A DNA stretch of 64,000 bases from NCBI GenBank assembly GCA_963693305.1, contig OY855909.1, positions 2,900,001 through 2,964,000 on the forward strand, in the 5' to 3' direction. Below the pieces are notes generated by a model that worked only from the letters and a program-made list of their open reading frames with translations, was not told the origin of the DNA and made no database searches. This document shows positions 35,901-47,900 of this stretch, piece by piece. The translations under genes were made by a program, and so were the position numbers. Each line of letters begins with the position of its first letter. The stretch's first letter is position 1. The stretch is from Meandrina meandrites. Its lineage: Eukaryota; Cnidaria; Anthozoa; Scleractinia; Meandrinidae.

Positions 35901-38900
35901 GTGTGGTATATACTAAACTGTGTTATGTCCACAACTCTTACCACACTAATGTGGACCATTCTTCAATGTCGTCTACTAGCTTCATGTTGGTATAAGAAGG
36001 TGTTGTGAGGAGCCTAGGTATTGGTTTAAGGTGTAACACCAGCATAATCAGTTCGTAACTGGTTGTTGGTTTGGCCAAGATTTGAACTTGCAACCCCTCC
36101 CTCCCCTCCCTCCCCCCTCCCACCATTGTTAAGTATATTAATTTAATGATTATTTCTTACACTTGGTTTTCTTGTTTAGGTATACAGGTTAAACAAGACA
36201 TCAGCTGAAATCGCCAAAAAGGCAGCGAGGGAGGTGACAGACGCCACAGGTATACAGGATTTAATTGCTGCACTGTACATACATGTACATGACTTGCATA
36301 ACATGTTAGCACATATGTTTTAAATGTGTAACAATATTATTTTAATTAAAATGAATATGATTTTAAATAAGTAGAAAGTTGGACTTAATGTTTTGTTTGA
36401 GTGTGATCTGAAGAGAAGCAAGGTGATCACGGGTCGCCATGCAGCTCTCGTAAGGTCTCACATGAGTGGCTGAGAGAACAATAGAACAAACAACAAGAAC
36501 AATGCCCCTAGCCCCCAAAACAATAGCAGCTGCACACTAGAAGGACCAGTAGAATTACAAGCTTACGAGAGCTGCATAACTATTCATGATCACGACTGTC
36601 AACTGAATTCTGCTTTTCACTGTTATTGCAGGTGTAAAGAGATATGTGGCTGGTGCGATGGGCCCAACAAACAGAACACTGTCCATCTCGCCCAGTGTGG
36701 AAAATCCAGGATACAGAAACATCAGTCAGTCTAAAGGCTTCTAATTTTTAATAAACTATACCATATACCATTGCCTGTTAACCAATCAAACTTCAGGAAT
36801 TGCAATATACCACTGCTAGTGAATAGACAACAACAGAAAAAAAAACCAGATTGGATTTAATTTGTAGATTTCTGTTAATCTGTGGAAGTTCTTATCTAAA
36901 AAATATGCACATGCATATTTCAAACACAACCCATCTAGTACATGCAACCTTACACAATGAAGTACATAGTTTGCTGGAATAAATAGTCTTTATTATTGAA
37001 ATAGTGTTGATCCTTGTTTTTCAGCATTTGATCAGTTGGTGGAGGCTTATGCAGAACAAGCCAGGGGACTTTTGGATGGTGGCTGTGATGTCCTTATGGT
37101 GGAAACAATATTCGACACTGCAAATGCTAAGGTATGTAAGATGCTGTCAGGTGTATATGTTGTGGTTTAAATTTTTCCTTAGTTTAAAACTTTTCAAACC
37201 AGTTTGAGTTTTATTTCCCTTTGTTCCAGATTATGATAATCAAGTTGAGACAATGAAAAATAAAAATCAAACTGGTTTAAGAAATTTTAAACTAGAGAAA
37301 AATTTAAACCACAACATATACATAAAGAAGGGGCTCACCAACTCATTTCTTCTTAATTGTTGACCTGACAGTGTAAATAACCAGTACCCACAGGCAATCT
37401 CCTCCATAGACTTAAAGTGTACCGCTTAAAGTGTAACGCTGAAATAAATCAACTAATAATTTTGTTACTCGAAGTTTTTGAATCCTTGATTTTTTATAGC
37501 CTGCCATATTTAAGTCGCGATTGAGATGTTGCACAACCCTGTTTTAGGGCGTCTGGATCCAGAGAGCTAACCCTAACCCTAACCCAGGAACCAAACACAA
37601 TTTTTATAGCACTTTGGGTAGATGTCAACAGCTCTCTTGACCCTAGGCCAGTTCTCTCTAAGCCCGGCCATGAAACAAAATGGTGTTGTTTTTGTAGTCA
37701 CCTAATATATATTAAATCATACAGAGTTTAAATGTTTGGGATAAATTTCAAAAGTTGGCTCTCAAACTGGGGTAGCATTAAGCAACCAAAGATGGCCTGG
37801 CTAAATAGAGGAGGACTTTGTAAACTTTGTAAACTTTGTATACTTGGTGTATATTGATAAACATTTTCTGATATTTTCAGGCTGCTTTGTTTGCAATTGA
37901 ACAACTCTTTGAAAAAGAATACAAGCCAGTCCCAATATTTGTGAGTAACTATCGACTTAACTAGTATGATCAATATATATTAATTATAATTATTGCATGC
38001 ACCATTTATCTATTACCCACATTGTCAGAAGTTTCAACAACATGTGGGTTAATGTTCGTTAATTGACCTGGATTCTGCCCACAGGTTTTCAGATCTTCTA
38101 CTCCATTATATATGTTGTGGTTTAAATTTATCTGTGGTTTAAAATTTTTCAAACCAGTTTGACTTTTATTTCCCTTTGTTTCAGATTATGATAATAAGTT
38201 TGAGACATTGAAAAATAAAAATCAAACTGGTTTGAAAAAATTTAAACCAAAGATAAATTTAAACCACAACATATACATTATTTTAAACATAATTTAGATT
38301 CTTTTGAAGAGTCAAATGTAAGGGCTATATAAAGTGTTTGTTTTACACAGTATAATTTTCAACTGGTGCAACATTTGCTAATTGCTACCTGATCAGTAGT
38401 TTTGAGCAAGTAACTGGTTTATAGAAGTTACATATTAGATATGATTCTGCAACACTTAGTTTGCTTTACCATCAGATCTAGGTAGAATTATTACTTCTTT
38501 TGTGGATTAAAAAGTTACTGTTACAGTAGTAAAATGTTATTCTGCATATTGTTGACAGTACCCTTTGTGCTTTCCTCAGGTGTCGGGTACGATTGTCGAC
38601 AAGAGTGGAAGAACACTCTCGGGTCAAACAACTGATGCCTTCGTTATCAGCGTGTCACATTCCAGGCCCTTGAGGTAATGCATACATTATTATTAACGCA
38701 CAGATATATTATTATCTTCTGAATCAAACTATACATTAATGCATGCATTATTACACACACCACATATTATCTGCTGAATCAAATTATTAATAAGTAGACA
38801 TTAATTTTTGTAAAACAATTCTTAAATCCCCAAATTTGAGTTAATAAGTTAACAGTTGTACTAATATTTTTGATTGGGTTTGTATTAAATATTTGGTAAA

Positions 38901-41900
38901 TGCATGATATTTACCTTGCCCCAAGTAACTGTAGGCAGAAAAGGTTGTGATTGGCCATTTTAAGATGCTGTTTTGTGATCAAGTTAAAGTCTGTATATGA
39001 GCCTAGGGGCCCATCAGGCCGGAGCTTATCCCGGTCTCCGTAGCATGAAGCGACTAGGAGTTTTGCTACTCCACCCTGAATGGGATGCTAGTCCATCACA
39101 GGGTTACCCCCAACAGTAAATTCACCAGACTGAGTACCCATTTATACACCTGGATGGAGAGAGGCACTATGAGAGTAAAGTGTCTTGCCCAAGAACACAA
39201 CGCAGTGCCCCGGCCAGGGCTCCAACCCAGACCACCCGATCCGAAGTCCAGTGCACTAGCCATTAGGCCACTGCACCATTTTGTGATACAGGTATCAAAA
39301 CTGTCCATTAAACATTGTTTGCTTTATTAATTTTAATCTGTCAATTCTTATTTGCCCAAACAGCATTGGACTTAATTGTGCCCTGGGTGCTACAGAAATG
39401 AGGCCATTTATCGAAGCTGTGGGACTTTGTACAACAGCTTATGTCCTCTGTTATCCTAATGCAGGTAAGACAATTTCCCTTGGCTAGTTGATTATCATGT
39501 CTGCCAATATGTCATGGTTGGGTTGGTGATTCTGGGAGGTGACCGAATGGTTGATTTTTGGATGTTCTGAGAAACTCACTACAGTAGATTGACATTTATT
39601 ATTAAGTGACTATTCATTGCAGGTCTTCCAAATACCTTTGGGGGCTATGACGAAACACCAGAGATGACTGCAGAACAGTTAAAGGTACGAAACAAAATTT
39701 GCACTGTTTACATTACATATTTAATAAATTAATTAATTATAATAAATAATTAATAGTTGAAATCAATAAGTGGGATTTTGCAATGGCACTTCCACTCGGT
39801 GGCTTTTCATCCACTGTTTTGGTACTAATTGAAATTGGAAGAAGAAGTGTTGGTTTTTGTGGAGGTAGGAAAACTGGAGAACCTGGAAATAGCTGCAATT
39901 TTGCACAATATTTAATCAATCCCATGCGTATCAAAAATTGCAGAGTTTTGCAAAAGATGGACTTGTGAACCTTGTTGGTGGTTGCTGTGGCACAACTCCG
40001 GCTCACATCAAGTACGTACACAAGTTCATTATAATACATATTAATCATTGTCTTTTCTCTGTTTTAAATTAATGGTAATTAATAAACAGCGACTGTATGT
40101 ACAGCTGCTGTAGATTGCAAAGATGTGCTACATTCTACCTGGATTCTTATTAGTTTTAATGAGCACTACATCAATTCATTAAATAAAAAGTATATTCACC
40201 TTCACAATAAATTATTTTAATTAGTTACGGGGCAATAATAGTTAGAGTAAAGTCTTCATTTGAGCCAAGTGGCCCAATAATATGGTTTCAGTAGCATAAA
40301 ATACTCCCTCCCATCCTCACGGGTGGGATGCTAGTCCATCGCAGGGTTACCCCTCAGCATTGTTTTCCCAGTACCCATTTATACACCTGGGTGGAGAGAT
40401 CAAGGAACTATGAGAGTTATAAGCAGTACCCATTTATACACCTGGGTGGAGAGATCAAGGAACTATGAGAGTTATAAGTGTCTTGCCCAAGAACACAACA
40501 CAATGACCCCAGCCAGGGCTTGAACCTGGACCACTCAATACAGAGTTCAGTGCAAATTGAACCAGTAGGCCACTGTGCCTCTCCATATAATAATTAGCAT
40601 GATAATAATTAATTCCAGAATAGTTTTAAATAATTGAGTACTTTTTTTTCTCTGAGTGATCTCCGTCTTCATGTTTCAGAGCAATAGCTGAGGCAGTCAA
40701 ACCTTACAAACCAAGACCCATACCAGAAGACCATTTTGCGAATGCAATGAACCTTTCAGGTGAGTTTTTGCTTTCTAGGTAGGAAAAAACTTTTTTGATC
40801 AATGGTTGTCTTTGGTAAGTTTATTTTTTCCTGTGATGTTGAATATTTAGGTCTTGAGCCAACACGAATCACACCTGACACTCTGTTTGTGAACATTGGT
40901 GAACGTTGCAATGTTGCTGGGTCCAGGAGATTTTGCAGACTGATCAAGGAAGGGAAATTTGAGGTAAAGTAAAATTAATGTAACTAGGATTAAGTTAAAT
41001 TAATTATTTAATAAACATGTGGAATTTTTTTAGCAAAAAATAATAATGGGGGGGGGGGGGGGCGTTAGTTGCACTTTAAAGGAATCAGTGTTTCAAAGCA
41101 GGGATCGAAAGCAGTGCCTTTCATGATAGCCATTTAATTGGTACAAGATAGTGCAGGGTTGTGCTCTAAGGGTGCCTGGGTGCCTCGGGAGACTAACTGT
41201 TGCCTTTGGGCGACCAGATAATCTTATTTCTTTCATATAAGCTTTATGCTGGGCACCCTGGATCTCATTGTTTGGAACCTTTGGGCTCCTTGTAATTTTT
41301 CTTAGAGCACAGCGCAGCCTTGTAGTGATTGTTATCTTTAGTTAGACCCTTGCTGAACATTATATAATTTATGCTTTATGAATGTTTTAATCTCTGAACA
41401 ACGCACAGGAAGCTTTAGCTGTTGCCAAACTTCAAGTGGAAAACGGTGCACAAGTTTTAGATATTAACATGGATGAGGGCATGTTGGATGGTGTGGCTGC
41501 TATGTCAAAATTTGTCAACTTAATTTCCTCAGAGCCTGAGATTGCCAAGGTATTCAGGAATTAACTTGCTATTACTGATATAATAATAACCAAAAGATAA
41601 AATGTTTATTTCTCATGAGTGTGGAGCAAAGAAAAAAATTTCAGTCCCTGAAGGGAATTGAGACTGGTCCTCAGCCCTTGTGTGTTTTAATTATTAATAA
41701 CACTAGTCAGAATGATTATAATTCATTTGAAGTGCTAAACCTACCAAGTTTAACTCGTGATCTCTACTCAAGCTACCAGAAGCACAAAGCTCAAACTTTG
41801 TCCTTGGATAACTCAGCCACTTAACTGACAAGGAGAGTGCCTGGCCAAAAAGGGTGTACTCAGTAGATCTACTCAGTCACATTTTACTTAAAAATTAGGA

Positions 41901-44900
41901 AAAATTCAGAACATTTTTTTTACCTTTTCATGTCAGGTTCCTCTTTGTATCGATTCATCCAACTTTGATGTGATAGAAGCTGGGCTGAAATGCACACAAG
42001 GAAAATGCATTGTAAACAGCATCAGTTTGAAAAATGGAGAGCAAGACTTCTTAGAGAAAGCCAAGATCATTAAACGTTATGGGGCGGCTGTGGTGATTAT
42101 GGCTTTTGACGAAGAAGGGCAAGTAAGTGGCTTAATTTAAGTTTAATAAAATATAACCAAAGGCTCCTGTGAGACCCCCTGCATTAAGATGTGGTGATTT
42201 TGTAGATGGGAAGGGGCACATTCTTGCATGGGGACTGTTGCAAAATTTTGGGAATCAACAGTCTACTCAGAGGTTATTAACATTACTACAGTCGAAGATC
42301 TTTAATGTGGGTATCAAATGGATAAGGAAGTGTGTCTTTATTATAGAGTTGTCGCTATTAGAGCGGTAGGTAGGTAAATTCTGTATACAAGTCTAGTGGC
42401 CTGCATTAAACCATCCCTCTGGATGGGATGCTAGTCCATCGCAGGATTACCCCCAGCAGTCAATTTGCCATGCCCTGGGGTACCCATTTATTCACCTGGT
42501 GTACCCATTTTTAATTATTCATCTGGGGTACCTATTTGTACACCTGAGGCACTATGGGAGTAAAGTGTCTTGCCTAAGAACACAACGCAGTTCCCCGGCT
42601 AGGGCTTGAACCCGGACCGCGCAATCCAGAGTCCAGTACATTAACCATTAGACCACCACGCCTCCCATATTAGAGAGGTAGTAAGAGTTAATACGAATTG
42701 TTTCTTTCCGCAATTGAACTGTCCATAATTGGATGTGGTCATATCTCTAGCTCTAGGTGTGACTGTCAGTAGTTGATTCTTTCTCATCATTTTCCTTTAG
42801 GCAGCAGAGATTGAAGACAAGATAAAGATCTGTACACGCTCGTACAATCTGCTGGTATCCAAAGTGAACTTCAATCCTAATGACATCATCTTTGATCCAA
42901 ACATTCTCACAGTTGCGACAGGAATGGAGGAACATAATAACTATGGAAAATACTTCATTGAGGCTACAAGAGTAATCAAGGTTGGAATATTAATGAAAGT
43001 GTAAATTATTCAGGTTATTGTGAAAATTGAAATAAATACCTAATTATTGGTAATAGAACAGACTGAGTGGAGTACAATTCAGGGACAAAAAGTTTGGGTG
43101 GCTGATTTCAAAATTGGAGTGTACAGCGAAAGGCCGATTTGTTATCCTCTGAATTGTACAACACCTGAGCTCCAATTGGATGGTCATTGAAAACCTATCT
43201 TGAATTAAAAAAGTGAGTGGTATATATTCCTGTTGGCCATCTGTTTTTGCAAAAAGTAGAACCCATTCAGAGAGTACGATTTTGTTCTAGAATGAAGTAC
43301 ATTACTGAGTAATACTACCATATTGTAAAAAGAAATAATCAATTAATATTACTTTCTGTTATATCAATTTCTGTTTTCTCTTTTAGCAAACTCTTCCTGG
43401 TGCTCGAGTCAGTGGAGGTCTTTCCAACTTTTCCTTCTCATTTCGTGGAATGGAAACAATACGAGAAGCTATGCACAGTGTGTTCCTGTACCATGCAATT
43501 AAGGTTACTATTAAAATATAGTATAAATTCTGCTCAAATCTCTCACATTATGTAACAGATTAGCGCCAATTTAACAAATTTAATATGCTCTTTGATTTTC
43601 TTGCAGGCTGGTATGGATATGGCTATTGTTAATGCTGGTAATCTTCCAGTGTATGATGACATTGAACCTAAACTGTTACAGCTCTGCGAGGATCTGCTGT
43701 GGAACAAGGATCCAAATTGTACAGAAAAACTGCTGCAATATGCCCAGGTATGTCAATAGCATTATTCTGATAGGTTGAAAGCTGTGTTCTTATAACTTCC
43801 CGAATATAACAAGCAAAACTTGTGATTGAACTGTATTCATGACTGGACCTTTTTTACAAGATTAACAAACTTATGTTCACATAAAATGACACATTCCTAC
43901 TTATATTCTACAATTCAAACAAAATTATTATGTCGTAGTTTCAAATTTTTTTTATTGTAAATTTTGGATTGTCTGCAAGTTTATGAACACCTTTTGATGT
44001 AGTGTAACAAATGTGGCCATGGTTTAAAGGAGCAATGTCACAATGTTTTTATTACTTGAAACTGAAGGAAACCTTAAAATAATAGCTTTCTTACATAGAA
44101 AAACACCAAGGGAAGAATAAAACGCGAAAATAAGCAAGGATGGTTTCAACTGACAAAGATTACGGCTGATTACGACCAACAAAATTGAAAATAATTGCCA
44201 ATTTTTGCAAGATGCGTAGTCCGTGAGATAACTCCTGTACATCTTGTTTGACCACTGACAGCTTTTGTTTAAATGAATGGCTCAAAGATTTTTCAAGCCC
44301 ACGAAACTTGTTCTGATATTGTGAATATTTTGCAACACAAAGGGATTGGGAAAAGGAGCAAAGAAGCAGGTAGTCACAGATGAATGGAGGCATGGAAATG
44401 TGGAAGAGCGACTGGAATATGCCTTAGTCAAGGTAAAAAACGTTTTGCTATTATTATTCTTTACTATAATAGCCCGAATAAAGAGTAGCCTATGACGACA
44501 GCTGCCTCAATGCCCTTGGCCATTTCCCCAAAATGGCCCGGAGTGACAAGAGGTTTTGCGATTTTGTCAGGTAGAAATATTTCTGTCTTGTATGTAGGGA
44601 AGGAAAGCATACAAACTGTCTGTCATTCACAGTTAAACTCTATTTTGGCCCCCAAAATGGCGTTTTTCCCATCCAGGTTTTAGCTGGGTTTTTACAGAAG
44701 AAATTGTATGGCATATGTGTTGCAAATGTAGCAATTTAACTTTTTTGGAATCTTTAGGGAATTGACAAGTTCGTGATAGAAGATACTGAGGAAGCTAGAC
44801 AATGCATCGAAAGATATCCTCGTCCACTGAACGTGATTGAAGGACCGCTAATGAAGGTCAGTAAAAAAATAAAGTTTATGACTAAAAAATTCCTGTCTCT

Positions 44901-47900
44901 CGCTCCCACTTAGCTGCTGTCTTTTTGAAGTTTTAGCAACTAAATTTTGTGAGCCATGTATTTTGTTAGGATGAAAGGTTTTTTCCTGTTTTGTTTACAA
45001 ATGGCCAAGTTGTGTATTCTTCTTGGAACTTTGGATGTTTCTTTCTCTTAGATAATATCCTCGAGTCTTGCACTTAAGTAAACCAAAAACCGTTTAGTAT
45101 GATAACTTAAAACATAGTTTTACAGGTAAAACCATTGACATCAATTCAGTTAACTTGCAACTTTTTGTTTCTCTTAGGGTATGGGCGTGGTTGGAGATTT
45201 GTTTGGTGCTGGAAAAATGTTCTTGCCACAGGTACGGTAAACAGGACTGCTGATGGCAGACTGACTGACTGACTGACTGACTGACTGACTGACTGACTGA
45301 CTGACTGACTGACGGGTTGAACTGGACTGGACTGGACTGGATTGGCCAACTGACTGACCACCCAACTGAGCGACCGAAGAACTGATTTTGATTCATGCAT
45401 GTGTAGTATGCTAACCAACCGGATTACCTGTACATCCACCAGGTGATTAAATCTGCTCGGGTCATGAAAAAAGCTGTTGGTCACCTGATCCCATTCATGG
45501 AGAAAGAGCGTGAGGAAAGGCTGGCCAAGATGGGAGTTGGATCTGACGATGACCTGGCAGTAAGTTGATAATACTGATATTTTCTCTGGCATGTTTTTGT
45601 TGATATATAACCCACTTACAGTCACTTACTATTGGATTTGAAATGGTCGAAGCGTTTGTCTTTAATTCAGTGTGTGATCTTGCATTCCAGAGCCGCTTCA
45701 ATGGAACCATTGTCATAGCGACAGTCAAAGGCGACGTGCACGATATCGGCAAGAACATTGTGGGAGTTGTGTTAGGATGCAATAACTACAGGTACGAGAT
45801 ACATAAGATGACTGCAAAAAATTCCAGTCTGGTGACGTGGCTAGCAGTGATCCGTACGTGCTGTGTCTTGATTGGTTGTTGCTAGGTTTTGAATTTTCGC
45901 GTGCAAATAACAGCCAATGAGAGACACTGAACGGATCTTGGTACAGCTACGTCATCAGTGAGGAATTTTTCAGGTCGAAACTCAGTCGTCTCTTGAGCGG
46001 AAAAGCATTAAGCGTGCAGAGAGGGACATCTGTTTCTAAAGCGTCGGAGTTGGAGTCGACCTAGTGAAAATAAAAAATCGAAGTCGTAAGTTCGACGGAA
46101 TCGGAGTCGGAAGAATCGGAACTCCGTCGCTTATGATCCAGTGAAAACTAGATTGACAGTGATGTAATGTATATGAAATGATTCATATATGAACTGCGGA
46201 TATATATGAAGGTGATATGTGATCCTCGCAGTGAATTTCCAATTTAAGCAATTGGAATAAAGAAGCCTGAAAAAATCAGGGCTTCAACGGGATTGGAACC
46301 CGTGACCTCCGCGATACCGGTGCGATGCTCTACCAACTGAGCTATGAAGCCACACATTGGGAGCGAGGTCAATTTTTCAGGCTTCTTTATTCCAATTGCT
46401 TAAATTGGAAATTCACTGCGATGATCACATATCACCTTCTTAGATTGACAGTGCCGCAAACAGAAGCGGAAGAACAAACCAGTGACAATGCTGGCTGTTA
46501 GCTCTCACGCCCTCCGGGTGCTTCCTTTCTGCTTGCGACTTTGACAATCTATTTTTCACGAGATCATAAGCGGAATCGGAATTCTGCTTACGACTCCGTC
46601 GGTTTGATTCTCACTAGATCGTAACACCCTGCTCTTCTGATTACGACTTTGACTCCGTCGCTAGTGGAAGCCAGCCTTTAGGCTACAGCTTATCCCGCAC
46701 TATAAAAACGTTTTCTTGTGATCTTGTTCGCAGGGTTATAGATCTTGGTGTGATGACGCCATGCGAGAAGATTCTGCAAACAGCAATCGCGGAAAAAGCC
46801 GACATTATCGGTCTATCAGGGCTTATAACACCTTCACTGGATGAAATGATTCACGTCGCCAGAGAAATGGAAAGACAAGGTCTCAAGATTCCGCTGCTAA
46901 TTGGTGGAGCCACAACTTCAAAGTACGGTCAGCCTTCTTGTAAGATTTCCAACTGAATATAAAGCCAATCCTTCAAAGACATTATGTCACACATGTTAAA
47001 AAATGTTACCTAAAAGATTTCCTTTGAATTTTGAATTCTTAAGACTAATTCAGTCTACACTAACACTGAATATTTGTTCCAGGACTCACACAGCTGTGAA
47101 AATCGCTCCACGTTACACTGAACCAACTGTCCACGTGTTAGATGCCTCAAAAAGTGTTGTAGTGGTAAGTATCGATCGCTGTTTCTCAACCCCAAGTTTA
47201 CAGCTTCATGATGTGGTACATGAAGTATCGTTAGAAGCTAACTGATTTTTTTCCCGCCATTTGACACGAGTTAAAAACGTGGCGCGAAATGTTGTAGAGT
47301 TGTTTGGGAATACGAAAGATTAGCGATCAAATTTCGAACAGCTATGGACGTGTCGGAAGCATACAATCCCATTTTCAGTTTTCCATAAATCTGTGTGCAT
47401 TTTCTCCGCAGAGTTTGACTCAGTAAATAAAACAGACAAACTACTCGAATTAATATGAGGCTAGTAAATGGCCTTGCTCACCATAAGTTTTCGTAGGTTA
47501 CGAGTTTGTTGCCCGCTCGTAACATGATGATTATTACATATTTCATGCTTGAATTTGCGTTTAACACGACCACAACAACCACCGCCGTTGATCTACAAGA
47601 AAACGTCTGGAATCTCTCGTCATGTTTGCAACTCGATTAATTGGGCGAAAAAAAACGTAACGCTGTTTCATTCAAAACTGGTAATGATGGTTTATACTTT
47701 TTAATACAGCATTAAAGCTGAACGTGCGTTTTTATAATTTTACAACTAATCCTTTTGCCGGGTGTTTCAGTGCTCTGCTTTGATAGATGAGGGTTCCAAG
47801 GAAGACTTTGTGGAAGAAATAAAAGAAGAGTATGAAGAGATCAGGGATGAGCATTACGATTCTTTGAAGGTATCCAATGTTTCTGATTGTTGGTTTACTC

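Larger units (their letters stand above)
32922..40759 (+). other. MTR: MTR exons 1-13: homocysteine/zinc domain
   Basis: [14 protein letters not shown] opens the barrel, followed by [16 protein letters not shown] and [15 protein letters not shown]. The zinc-binding cysteines are Cys259 (GLNCALGA) and Cys322/Cys323 (VGGCCGTTP), one residue off the human numbering. These bind homocysteine thiolate in known enzymes. Confidence 0.93.
43607..47164 (+). other. MTR: MTR exons 19-26: cap and B12-binding domain
   Basis: The cap is followed by the Rossmann-type cobalamin domain. [12 protein letters not shown] carries the DxHxxG motif, with His787 as the lower cobalt ligand. [13 protein letters not shown] and [17 protein letters not shown] complete it. 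Exons 24 and 25 are split by a 942-bp intron holding two nested insertions. Confidence 0.93.

Noticed and set aside
45094..45625. Minus-strand Ser/Gln/Val repeat proteins
   Set aside because: They read through the (GACT)n repeat and antisense of MTR exons 22-23; only the MTR strand has splice-supported homology.
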